Assembly: GCA_965213885.1 (NCBI GenBank)
Contig: OZ243919.1
Location: 2,480,001-2,544,000, forward strand
DNA: 64,000 nucleotides
Direction: 5' to 3'
Origin: VYFG01 sp965213885
GTDB lineage: Bacteria; Pseudomonadota; Gammaproteobacteria; Arenicellales; Poriferihabitantaceae
Shown: piece after piece, positions 12,855-20,812 of the stretch
Layout of the letters: every line of letters starts with the position of its first letter
How positions within the stretch are numbered: position 1 is the first letter of the stretch
The notes under the pieces: model-generated
What the model was told of the DNA's origin: nothing
Database searches by the model: none
What the model saw: the letters and a program-made list of their open reading frames with translations, nothing else
Made by a program: the position numbers and the translations under genes

Positions 12855-13949
12855 ATGGCACTCGTAATCGGGATCATGTCCGGCACCAGCGTGGATGCCG
12901 TCGATGCCGTGCTGCTGGAGATTCCCCCGGAGGGGAGCCCCGTGCTCAGGGAGACCGCAACCCGCGACTTCCCGGCCGAACTGCGCCGCACCATCCTGCG
13001 CCTGATGACCCCCGGCGGGAATGAAATCGACAGTGCCTGCCGGGTCCATGTCGAACTGGGGGAGTTGTACGCGGAAATCGCCCGGGACCTGGCCGGATGG
13101 GCTGGCGGCGACGCCGTCAGCGTAATCGGGTGCCATGGCCAGACCGTGCGTCACCGGCCTGGCGGCCCCCACCCCTTTACGCTGCAACTGGGAAGCGGTG
13201 CAGTCATCGCGGGACGCACCGGAATTCCGACAGTGACCGACTTCCGCAGTGCCGACATCGCCGCCGGGGGACAGGGCGCACCGTTCGCGCCGTTCTTTCA
13301 TCGCGCGGTATTCTCCAGCAGCTCATCCTGCCGGGCGATCGTCAACCTTGGCGGTATCGCCAATGTCACGCTGCTGCCGCGCACCCGGTCACAGCCGGTC
13401 ACCGGGTTCGACACCGGGCCGGCCAATTGCCTCATGGACCTGTGGGCCCAACAGCACCTTTCGAAACCGTTCGACGAATCCGGCGCCTGGGCGGCTGAGG
13501 GAGTGCCCGATGAACACCTGCTCGAGCGGATGCTGGCGGAGCCCTATTTTGCCAGCCCCCCCCCGAAAAGCACCGGCAGGGAGTATTTCAGCGGGGCGTG
13601 GCTGGACCGGGCGCTGGTCGGCTCCGGCGACGCCATATCCCCGGTGGACGTGCAGGCCACGCTTGCCATGCTCACCGCCAGGAGCATCTCCGGCCAGCTG
13701 CCGCCGGAGGTGGACGCCATGTACCTGTGCGGCGGCGGGTGCGCAAACCGGCATCTGCGGACCCTGCTGGGTGAAGTGAGTGGTCTGCCTGTCGACGACA
13801 CATCCGCCCTGGGATTTCCGCCGGAATGGATCGAGGCGGCCGCTTTCGGCTGGCTGGCACTGGCCACCTTGAGGCACTCTCCCAGCACCCTGCCTTCGGT
13901 GACGGGGGCGAGCCGGGCTACCGTTGCCGGGGCAATCCATTACCCCTGA
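12855..13949 (+). CDS. anmK: Anhydro-N-acetylmuramic acid kinase
   Basis: A 364-residue ASKHA-fold kinase that opens the 1,6-anhydro ring of anhydro-MurNAc and phosphorylates it, returning murein sugar to the amino-sugar pool. The signature MSGTSVDAVDAVL is at residues 9-21. GCHGQTVRH lies at about 93, a VTDFRSADIAAGGQGAPFAP stretch at about 124-143, and GFDTGPANCLMD and YLCGGGCANRHL follow later. Length is normal (E. coli about 369). GAGCGG just upstream of the ATG is a weak ribosome site. The 84-base gap to the peptidase gene suggests co-transcription. Confidence 0.93.
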   Translation: MALVIGIMSGTSVDAVDAVLLEIPPEGSPVLRETATRDFPAELRRTILRLMTPGGNEIDSACRVHVELGELYAEIARDLAGWAGGDAVSVIGCHGQTVRHRPGGPHPFTLQLGSGAVIAGRTGIPTVTDFRSADIAAGGQGAPFAPFFHRAVFSSSSSCRAIVNLGGIANVTLLPRTRSQPVTGFDTGPANCLMDLWAQQHLSKPFDESGAWAAEGVPDEHLLERMLAEPYFASPPPKSTGREYFSGAWLDRALVGSGDAISPVDVQATLAMLTARSISGQLPPEVDAMYLCGGGCANRHLRTLLGEVSGLPVDDTSALGFPPEWIEAAAFGWLALATLRHSPSTLPSVTGASRATVAGAIHYP

Positions 13950-14316
13950 CCCGGCAGGCAGGCAGGCTTTCCTCATCCCGCTTCAGACCGCCTCCCGAGT
14001 GCAGCCGGAGACGCACGCACGCCAGGGTCCGGCCTTCCGGTCGGGAATTCCGCAACCCCTGTCCACCTCCGGATATCCGGAGACCGTCGGAATACCCTCC
14101 ATGTGATCAATCCTTGAAATCCGTTTGGGAAGTCCGATACAGTCCAGCCGTGGATCATCAGGGAATTTCCGTCAGGACCGGTTTGGCACTGCCTGCACCC
14201 CTGACGGCCCCGGACCCCTGGTTCATCATCCAACATGGCCAGTTCAGCCGGAAACGCCGCTTTCCCCGCAGTTCATTGAGTATTTTCAAGATACACACCC
14301 GTCCCCGGATACCAAC
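13950..14316 (+). promoter_or_regulatory. Gene-free gap before the RidA-like gene, with a candidate promoter
   Basis: No convincing gene. TTGAAA (14114-14119), 16-bp spacer and GATACA (14136-14141) make a fair sigma-70 promoter pointing to the RidA-like gene and recG. A perfect 16-bp palindrome, CTCCGGATATCCGGAG, sits at 14067-14082; it could be an operator, but nothing identifies a binder. Confidence 0.35.
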
Positions 14317-14709
14317 ATGACCCGTCGCAGAATCATCAGCACCGACCAGGCGCCCGGCGCCATCGGCACCTATTCCCAGGCCGTCCAGGCAGGAGATACC
14401 CTCTACATCTCAGGCCAGATACCCCTTGTTCCGACCACCATGGAGCCGGACACGGAAACGTTCGAGGCGGCGGCCAGACGGGTCTTCAGCAATCTCAAGG
14501 CGGTCGCGGAGGCGGCGGGCGGATCCCTGGACGACGCGGTAAAGATCAATATTTCAATGACCGATCTGGCCAATTTCGCGATGGTGAACCAGGTCATGGC
14601 GGAGTTTTTCTCGGAGCCCTACCCCGCCAGGGCTGCCGTGGGAGTCGCCTCCCTGCCCAAAGGGGTCCCGATCGAAATCGAGGCGATCCTGGTGCTGGAC
14701 CAGGACTGA
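14317..14709 (+). CDS. ridA: RidA-family enamine/imine deaminase
   Basis: A 130-residue RidA/YjgF/UK114 protein. It hydrolyses reactive 2-aminoacrylate and other enamines from PLP enzymes to 2-oxoacids and ammonia. Motifs are APGAIGTYSQAVQ (residues 11-23), LYISGQIPL (about 29-37), the NLKAVAEAAGGSLDDAVK helix, and the C-terminal PARAAVGVASLPKGVPIEIE block, which holds the conserved Arg (about 108) that binds substrate carboxylate and the terminal Glu. The ATG at 14317 gives the family's normal length. recG begins within about 12 bases after the stop in the same frame, so the two are probably co-transcribed. Confidence 0.92.
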   Translation: MTRRRIISTDQAPGAIGTYSQAVQAGDTLYISGQIPLVPTTMEPDTETFEAAARRVFSNLKAVAEAAGGSLDDAVKINISMTDLANFAMVNQVMAEFFSEPYPARAAVGVASLPKGVPIEIEAILVLDQD

Positions 14710-14721
14710 CCGGGCAATGAA

Positions 14722-16788
14722 CTGCAATCACAGCCTCTGACATCGCTGCGGGGCATCGGTCCCCAACTTGCATCCCGACTGGAGCGGATGGGAATCCGCG
14801 AGCCCCGGGACCTGTTGTTCCATCTCCCGATCCGCTACCAGGACAGAACCCGTGTCACACCCATCGGCGGCCTGCAGCCCGGGCTGGATGCGGTCATCGT
14901 GGGCAGGGTCGAACTGGCGGATGTCCACTACGGGCGCCGCCGGAGCCTGCTGGTGCAGGTATCCGATGAAACCGGCCTGTTGACCCTGCGTTTTTTCCAC
15001 TTCAGCCAGCAACAGCAACGGGGGTTCATACGCGGGCACTGGATCTGCTGCTTCGGCGAAGCCCGACCCGGACCCGGCAGGCTGGAGATGGTCCACCCGG
15101 AATACCGCATCAGCGAGCGCTCCCCCCAGACCCCGACCCGGGATTCCCTGACCCCGGTATACCCTGCCACCGAGGGCATCGGACCCAATCTCATCCGGAA
15201 CCTGGTCGGTGACGCCCTGAACAGGATGGGCACGGCCAGCGAGGAACCCATCCCGCCGCAGGCGCGCAAGCGCTACGACCTGGCAGGCACGTGGGACGCC
15301 GTCCGCTACCTGCACCAGCCGCCACCGGATACGGACACCTCCGCCCTTGCCGCCGGCATGCATCCCATGCAAAGACGGCTGGCGCTCGAGGAACTGACCG
15401 CACACCGCCTTGCCCTGCTCGGGATCAGGAAACACCGGCAGGTCCTGTCCGCGCCGGCGTTCCCGGGGGAATCCCCATCGTGGGAGGGGCTCGAGCCACG
15501 ACTGGGATTCACGCTGACGGGTGCCCAGAGGCGGGTCATTGGCGAGATCCTGGAGGATCTGTCCCGGAGCAGGCCTGCCCTGCGGCTGATCCAGGGGGAC
15601 GTGGGGTCGGGCAAGACCGTGGTCGCCGCCGCCGCCGCCCTCCATGCTATCGACGCCGGCTACCAGGTCGCGCTCATGGCGCCCACCGAACTGCTTGCGG
15701 AACAGCATCGCAACAATTTCGTCCAGTGGTTCGCGGCCATCGGTGTCGACGTGCAATGGCTGGTGGGGAAACTGCCCGCCGCCGAAAGGCGCCGCACCCT
15801 GGGCGCCATCTCGTCCGGGGATGCATCCATGGTGGTGGGCACCCATGCATTGTTCCAGCAACAGGTATCATTCAACCGGCTGGGGCTGATCATCGTCGAC
15901 GAACAGCACCGCTTTGGCGTGGACCAGCGACTCGCCCTCAGGGGCAAGGGCGAGAACGCCTCGACCGCCCCCCATCAACTGGTCATGAGCGCCACCCCGA
16001 TACCGCGGTCCCTGGCGATGATCTTCTACGCTGACCTGGATGTGTCCAGCATCGACGAACTGCCCCCGGGCCGAAAACCGGTCAACACCGTGGCCATGCC
16101 GGACACGCGGCGGGGAGAAATCATGCAGCGGATTGATGCCGTCTGCTCGAAGGGACAGCAGGTGTACTGGGTCTGCCCGCTGATCGAGGAATCCGAAAAA
16201 CTGCAGGCCCAGGCCGCGACGGAAACCAGGGGCGTACTGGCGTCCCAGCTGGACAGCCTGCAGATCGGGCTGGTCCATGGCCGCCTCAAGGCCGCGGAAA
16301 AGGATCGGGTCATGCATGCCTTCCGTGACGGCGAATACGACCTGCTGGTGGCCACCACGGTAATCGAGGTGGGCGTGGACGTGCCCAACGCCAGCCTGAT
16401 GATCATCGAAAACGCCGAACGGCTGGGACTCGCCCAGTTGCACCAGCTGCGCGGCCGGGTCGGCAGGGGGGCGAAGCAGGCGAACTGCGTGCTGCTCTAC
16501 AGGCCGCCCCTTGGCCGGCAGGCAAAGGAACGTCTGGCATTGCTCAGGGAAAGCAACGATGGTTTCGTCATCGCACAAAAGGACCTGGAACAGCGCGGAC
16601 CCGGGGAACTGCTGGGAACCCGCCAGACCGGGCTGCAACAGATGCGCATAGCCGATCCGTGGCGCGACCGGGACCTTTTCCCGGCGGCCCGATCGCTGGC
16701 CGACAACCTGTTACGGAATCATCCCGATGCCGTCGACCCCCTGATCAACCAGTGGATCCGGCGCACCGATGCCTACGCCAATGTCTGA
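14722..16788 (+). CDS. recG: ATP-dependent DNA helicase RecG, probable CTG start
   Basis: A monomeric helicase that reverses stalled forks and branch-migrates Holliday junctions. The wedge domain occupies about the first 165 residues. The helicase core has motif I GDVGSGKTVVA, a DExx box read as IVDEQHRFG (about residue 392), SATPIPRS, and the C-terminal QLRGRVGRG. The first ATG (14788) would delete the conserved leader LTSLRGIGPQLASRLERMG, which is encoded in frame directly upstream and matches RecG family N-termini. No ATG, GTG or TTG lies between it and the in-frame stop at 14707, leaving CTG 14722 as the best start. The ATG at 14717 is out of frame. Confidence 0.9.
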   Translation: MQSQPLTSLRGIGPQLASRLERMGIREPRDLLFHLPIRYQDRTRVTPIGGLQPGLDAVIVGRVELADVHYGRRRSLLVQVSDETGLLTLRFFHFSQQQQRGFIRGHWICCFGEARPGPGRLEMVHPEYRISERSPQTPTRDSLTPVYPATEGIGPNLIRNLVGDALNRMGTASEEPIPPQARKRYDLAGTWDAVRYLHQPPPDTDTSALAAGMHPMQRRLALEELTAHRLALLGIRKHRQVLSAPAFPGESPSWEGLEPRLGFTLTGAQRRVIGEILEDLSRSRPALRLIQGDVGSGKTVVAAAAALHAIDAGYQVALMAPTELLAEQHRNNFVQWFAAIGVDVQWLVGKLPAAERRRTLGAISSGDASMVVGTHALFQQQVSFNRLGLIIVDEQHRFGVDQRLALRGKGENASTAPHQLVMSATPIPRSLAMIFYADLDVSSIDELPPGRKPVNTVAMPDTRRGEIMQRIDAVCSKGQQVYWVCPLIEESEKLQAQAATETRGVLASQLDSLQIGLVHGRLKAAEKDRVMHAFRDGEYDLLVATTVIEVGVDVPNASLMIIENAERLGLAQLHQLRGRVGRGAKQANCVLLYRPPLGRQAKERLALLRESNDGFVIAQKDLEQRGPGELLGTRQTGLQQMRIADPWRDRDLFPAARSLADNLLRNHPDAVDPLINQWIRRTDAYANV

Positions 16789-16809
16789 CTCGGCGCAGGA
16801 GTATCACAG

Positions 16810-17661
16810 ATGATCGGCCCCTATCTGCGCCTGGTCAGGATGGACCGGCCCATCGGAACGTTCTTGCTCCTGTGGCCCACCCTCTGGGCATTGTGGCTGG
16901 CGGGAGACGGTTCACCGGACCCGACCGTGGTCCTGATCTTCGTTGCCGGCACCTTCGTCATGCGGGCTGCGGGCTGTGCGATCAACGACTATGCCGACAG
17001 GCATATCGACGCCCGTGTCGCCCGGACCAACAACCGCCCGCTGGCCACCGGCGAACTGCAGCCCTGGCAGGCGCTGACGACCTTCGGCGTTCTGCTGGCC
17101 ACCGCCTTTGCCCTGGTATGGCAGCTCAATACCCTCACCGTCTGGCTGTCTCTGGCCGGGGCCTTGGTGGCGGTGGTCTATCCGTTCACGAAACGGATCA
17201 CCCATCTTCCCCAGCTGGTTCTCGGCGTGGCCTTCTCCTGGGGCATCCCGATGGCCTACTCCGCGGTGGACGGACACCTGTCGGGAGAGACCCTGGTCCT
17301 GTTCCTGGCCAACTTTGCCTGGATCGTCGCCTATGACACCCAATACGCCATGGCCGACCGCGAGGACGATGTGCTGATCGGTGTCAAATCCACCGCGATC
17401 CTGTTCGGCAAATGGGACAACCTCGTCGTCGGGCTGCTGCATCTGGCAGCCCTGGCCGTTCTCTACGGAATCGGCTGGCAGCGTGACTTCGGCTGGCAGT
17501 ATGATCTCGGTCTGCTGTCGGCGGCCGCGTTTGCCGTCTATCAGCAATCCCTCTGCCGAAATCGCGACGGGGAGCTGTGTTTCCGGGCCTTCCTGAACAA
17601 CAACTGGTTTGGCGCCATGATCTTCGCCGGTATGGTGCTCGGACTGCTCGATCCCGGCTGA
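16810..17661 (+). CDS. ubiA: 4-hydroxybenzoate polyprenyltransferase
   Basis: A 283-residue integral membrane enzyme that joins the polyprenyl chain to 4-hydroxybenzoate in ubiquinone synthesis. Both Asp-rich motifs are present: NDYADRHID (about 64-72, followed by ARTNNRPLATG) and DTQYAMADREDD (about 177-188), which bind the prenyl diphosphate through magnesium. Around eight hydrophobic helices cover the rest. It begins 21 bases after recG, and no ubiC precedes it, so chorismate lyase is encoded elsewhere. Its presence indicates respiratory metabolism with ubiquinone. Confidence 0.93.
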   Translation: MIGPYLRLVRMDRPIGTFLLLWPTLWALWLAGDGSPDPTVVLIFVAGTFVMRAAGCAINDYADRHIDARVARTNNRPLATGELQPWQALTTFGVLLATAFALVWQLNTLTVWLSLAGALVAVVYPFTKRITHLPQLVLGVAFSWGIPMAYSAVDGHLSGETLVLFLANFAWIVAYDTQYAMADREDDVLIGVKSTAILFGKWDNLVVGLLHLAALAVLYGIGWQRDFGWQYDLGLLSAAAFAVYQQSLCRNRDGELCFRAFLNNNWFGAMIFAGMVLGLLDPG

Positions 17662-17678
17662 ACCGGCCATCGGCGGCA

Positions 17679-17708
17679 TTGTGGCTTTCCACCGGAAACC
17701 GATATGAT
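17679..17708 (+). promoter_or_regulatory. Candidate promoter for the NUDIX gene, implying a leaderless mRNA
   Basis: TTGTGG (17679-17684), 18-bp spacer, TATGAT (17703-17708). The ATG of the NUDIX gene starts only 6 bases after the -10, so the transcript would start at or next to the start codon. Confidence 0.45.
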
Positions 17709-17714
17709 CATGTC

Positions 17715-18263
17715 ATGACTCTCGACACATCCATCCGATACTGCAACACCTGTGGTGCAGGCATTGAGATTGCCATACCCGACGGGGACACCCGCGAACG
17801 CCACGTCTGCCATGACTGCGGCAGGATCCAGTACCAGAACCCGAAAATTGTCACGGGATGCGTGCCGCTGTGGCAGGATCGCATCCTGCTTTGCCGGCGG
17901 GCGATCGAACCCCGCCTGGGCCTGTGGACGGTTCCCGCCGGGTTCATGGAAAACAATGAAACCCTGTCCGAGGGGGCGGTGCGCGAGACGCTGGAGGAAG
18001 CCTGTGCGCCGGTCAGCGACATTCGGCTGTTCGGGGTCTACAGTCTGCCGAGGATCAGCCAGGTGTACGTCATGTTCCTGGGGAATCTCCTGCGGGAGAA
18101 CGGATTCGCCGTCGGCGCGGAAACCCTGGAGGTGCGGTTGTTCCGTGAGGACGAGATCCCCTGGGACGAGATGGCATTCCGGGTCGTGGAAACCACCCTG
18201 AAACGATACCTGGGAGAGCGGGAACACGGCAGATTCTCCGTCGTCCTGACAGACCTGCACTGA
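17715..18263 (+). CDS. NUDIX hydrolase with N-terminal zinc ribbon
   Basis: A 182-residue protein. Two Cys pairs (YCNTCG at about residues 10-15 and HVCHDCG at about 31-37) form an N-terminal zinc ribbon. The NUDIX box is complete, beginning GFMENNETL at about 76 and ending RETLEEA at about 96, with the metal-binding Glu residues in place. Zinc-ribbon NUDIX proteins include NADH pyrophosphatases and ADP-ribose or FAD hydrolases. The protein is shorter than NudC (about 257 residues), so its substrate is open. A longer upstream reading (from 17577) overlaps ubiA and lacks family similarity. Confidence 0.85.
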   Translation: MTLDTSIRYCNTCGAGIEIAIPDGDTRERHVCHDCGRIQYQNPKIVTGCVPLWQDRILLCRRAIEPRLGLWTVPAGFMENNETLSEGAVRETLEEACAPVSDIRLFGVYSLPRISQVYVMFLGNLLRENGFAVGAETLEVRLFREDEIPWDEMAFRVVETTLKRYLGEREHGRFSVVLTDLH

Positions 18264-18594
18264 CCGGATTTTTCGAACCCGCTTCTCCTGGCGGTTCCCG
18301 GAGGTGCTAACTGATTGATTCTGAACCACCTGCTACAGTGACTTAGCCGATCTCGGATAACGAAGTTATGCACAGCCATCACATAATCGTCACAAACCCT
18401 TCAAGTTAGCAGTTATTTATCTGAAAAATTTTTAATCTATCCTTATAATCTATTGATAATAATAAGAATTATGGAAATTATGCAAAAATTAATCAAGTTG
18501 CGCTCCACCGCATCAACACTGGGTTCCAGGCCGGACAACGACGTGTTTTGCACAAAGTTATCCACAGATTCTGTGTATAAAGGCGGGTATCCGC
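18264..18594 (+). other. Gene-free AT-rich region with DnaA-box cluster (origin-like)
   Basis: 331 bases without a gene before priA. Four 9-mers match the DnaA box TTWTNCACA: TTATGCACA (18366-18374, +), TTTTGCACA (18546-18554, +), TTATCCACA (18558-18566, +) and TTATACACA (18572-18580, - strand). Between the first and the cluster of three, 18411-18495 is about 84% A+T by hand count and contains ATTGATAATAATAAGAAT. Box cluster plus AT-rich unwinding-type element is the layout of a replication origin. Alternatively, DnaA may only regulate priA. The neighbouring genes are not the usual origin neighbours (dnaA, mnmG). Confidence 0.5.
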
Positions 18595-20790
18595 ATGCCC
18601 GCAGCTGAAACCGTACACCAGATTGCGGTACCGGTTCCCCTGCGAAGGGCCTTTGACTACCTGTGGCCGGGAGAACTGCTTCCCGGGACCCGGGTCGTGG
18701 TGCCCTTCGGCCCGCGGCAGCTGACCGGAGTGGTTCTTTCGACCGGCCCCGCGAATACCGGTCACAGGCTCAGGTCCGTCATCCGGGTGCTGGATGCGGA
18801 GCCGGTGCTGGACGACTGGATGCTCAGGCTGCTGTTGTGGGCGGCGGAATACCATCATCACCCGGTCGGTGAAGTGCTCGCAACCGGACTGCCCGTGAAA
18901 CTGAGAAGCGGCGGGCCGGCGGCAGAGCCCGGGGGAGTCACGCTATACCGCGCCTCCCCGGATCCTCCGGCAGAGCAACTGGGCGCCCTGTCCAGGGCAC
19001 CTCAACAGCAGCGCCTCTACCGGGCCCTGTCGCGGGAAGGGTGGCATTCCTGGCCGGAGCTGGCTGAAGCCTCCGGCTGCGGCAGACATGTGTTGCGCGC
19101 CCTGCTGCAGCGGGGTCTTGCCGGGGCCAGGGTGCGGCTCCCCCGGATCTCACCCTTGCCGAACGCCGAAATCATCCGGCTCAACCCGGAACAGGAAAGG
19201 GCCGCGAACCACATCGTGGAATCCCTGGGAGCATTCCGGACCTGCCTCCTGCAGGGGATCACGGGCAGCGGCAAGACCGAGGTGTACCTCGTAGCCGCCC
19301 GGGAGATCATCTCCCGCGGCGGCCAGGTGCTGTTTCTGGTCCCCGAGATCTCGCTGACCCCCCAGCTTGTCGCCCGGGTGCGCGGATACCTGGGAGACAA
19401 CGTGAGATGCCTGCATTCCGGCATGTCCGCGCAGGAGCGGTACGAAACGTGGTGGCTTGCCCGGGCAGGCCGCGTCTCGGCGGTGCTGGGCACCCGCTCC
19501 GCCGTTTTCACCCCGCTCAGGAATCCCGGATTGATCATCGTCGATGAGGAACATGACCAGTCCTACAAGCAGCAGGACGGGTTTCGCTACCATGCGCGCA
19601 ACCTGGCGATCAAGCTTGCCAGCCTGAAGGGCATTCCCGTCGTTCTCGGGTCGGCCACGCCCTCGCTGGAATCCCTCCACAACGCCCGGGAAGGGCGTCA
19701 CCGGTTCCTCCAGTTGAGCAAACGCTTCGGCGCCGCCACGGTACCGGAAATCCGGGTCATCGACAGCGGGATTCACCCGCCAAGGAACGGCCTGACCGAC
19801 CCTCTGGTGCAGGCCATCGCCCGGCGTCTTGACCGGGGGGAACAGACCATCATCTACGTCAACCGACGGGGCTATGCCCCGGTAGTCCACTGCTACCAGT
19901 GCGGCTGGCAGGCAGCCTGCAACCACTGTTCCGCACGACTGGTGTACCACCGCGACAGCGACCGGTTCCGCTGTCATCTCTGCGGCCATACGGAACCCGC
20001 AGGGACCCATTGTCCGAAATGCGCGACCACCCTGTTTTTCGGCGGTGCGGGGACCCAGAGACTGGAGCAGGCTCTCTACGGCCGCTTCCCCGGCGCCCGC
20101 CTTTGCCGGCTGGACAGGGACGAGGCCGCGACCGCCGATGAGCTCCACAGCCGGCTGGAGCAGATCCGCGAAGGCACGGTGGATATCGTGATCGGCACTC
20201 AGCTGATCACCAAGGGACACGACTTTCCCCGCGTGACCCTGGTGGGCGTGGTGAATGCGGACCAGGGCCTCTTCAGCGTGGATTTCCGCGGTTCCGAGTT
20301 TCTCCTCCAGGAACTGCTGCAGGTCGCCGGACGGTCGGGGCGGGCCAGAATGGCCGGCGAGGTGTTCATCCAGACCGCCCATCCGAAGCATCCCTGCATC
20401 CTGATGCTGCTGGCCCATGACTACATTGGATTTGCCCACGCCGAACTCGATGAACGCAACCTGGCCGGCTATCCCCCGTTCGCCCACCTGGCCCTGTTCC
20501 GGGCCGAATCCCGCGAACCCGCAGATGCGCTTCGCGTCCTTGGGCAGGTGCAGCGCAAGGGTGAACAGATCCTGCGCCAGGAGAACATCGAGGGCGTGGA
20601 AATCCTGCCTCCAGTCCCCTCGCCGATCGAACGGCGCGCAGGACGCTATCGCCTGCAGCTGATGGTGCGCTCCCGGCACCGCGGCTCGTTGCATCGGCTG
20701 CTCGGCATGCTCAGTATGCGGATGGAATCCGGCCGGTTCGGCCGGTCGGTCCGCTGGTCGCTGGACGTGGACCCCATGGAGATGGTGTAG
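18595..20790 (+). CDS. priA: Primosomal protein N' (replication restart helicase PriA)
   Basis: A 731-residue 3'-to-5' helicase that recognises abandoned forks and reloads DnaB. It has the N-terminal 3'-binding domain (about 1-105), Walker A GITGSGKTEVYL (about 219-230), the DEEHD box (about 317), and SATPSLES. Zinc-binding Cys residues run from CYQCGWQAACNHC through FRCHLCG to CPKC (about 433-478). Helicase C-terminal motifs GTQLITKGHDFP and AGRSGR follow. Length equals E. coli PriA (732). It sits directly behind the DnaA-box-rich region, which may affect its transcription. Confidence 0.95.
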   Translation: MPAAETVHQIAVPVPLRRAFDYLWPGELLPGTRVVVPFGPRQLTGVVLSTGPANTGHRLRSVIRVLDAEPVLDDWMLRLLLWAAEYHHHPVGEVLATGLPVKLRSGGPAAEPGGVTLYRASPDPPAEQLGALSRAPQQQRLYRALSREGWHSWPELAEASGCGRHVLRALLQRGLAGARVRLPRISPLPNAEIIRLNPEQERAANHIVESLGAFRTCLLQGITGSGKTEVYLVAAREIISRGGQVLFLVPEISLTPQLVARVRGYLGDNVRCLHSGMSAQERYETWWLARAGRVSAVLGTRSAVFTPLRNPGLIIVDEEHDQSYKQQDGFRYHARNLAIKLASLKGIPVVLGSATPSLESLHNAREGRHRFLQLSKRFGAATVPEIRVIDSGIHPPRNGLTDPLVQAIARRLDRGEQTIIYVNRRGYAPVVHCYQCGWQAACNHCSARLVYHRDSDRFRCHLCGHTEPAGTHCPKCATTLFFGGAGTQRLEQALYGRFPGARLCRLDRDEAATADELHSRLEQIREGTVDIVIGTQLITKGHDFPRVTLVGVVNADQGLFSVDFRGSEFLLQELLQVAGRSGRARMAGEVFIQTAHPKHPCILMLLAHDYIGFAHAELDERNLAGYPPFAHLALFRAESREPADALRVLGQVQRKGEQILRQENIEGVEILPPVPSPIERRAGRYRLQLMVRSRHRGSLHRLLGMLSMRMESGRFGRSVRWSLDVDPMEMV

Positions 20791-20799
20791 CCCGCCCGT

Positions 20800-20805
20800 T
20801 ATACT
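20800..20805 (+). promoter_or_regulatory. -10 element just upstream of pyrC (possible leaderless start)
   Basis: TATACT ends 7 bases before the pyrC ATG (20813), so initiation would fall at the start codon. There is no good -35 at the right distance and no Shine-Dalgarno sequence between. Confidence 0.4.
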
Positions 20806-20812
20806 CCCGACC

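Noticed and set aside
12027..13301. Long minus-strand frame opposite the M23 peptidase and anmK
   Set aside because: Antisense to two clear genes; composition (His/Gln/Gly/Pro-rich) is that of a GC-rich shadow frame and no family motif appears.
14728..15861. 377-residue minus-strand frame opposite recG
   Set aside because: Antisense shadow of recG third positions; no motifs, no start signals.
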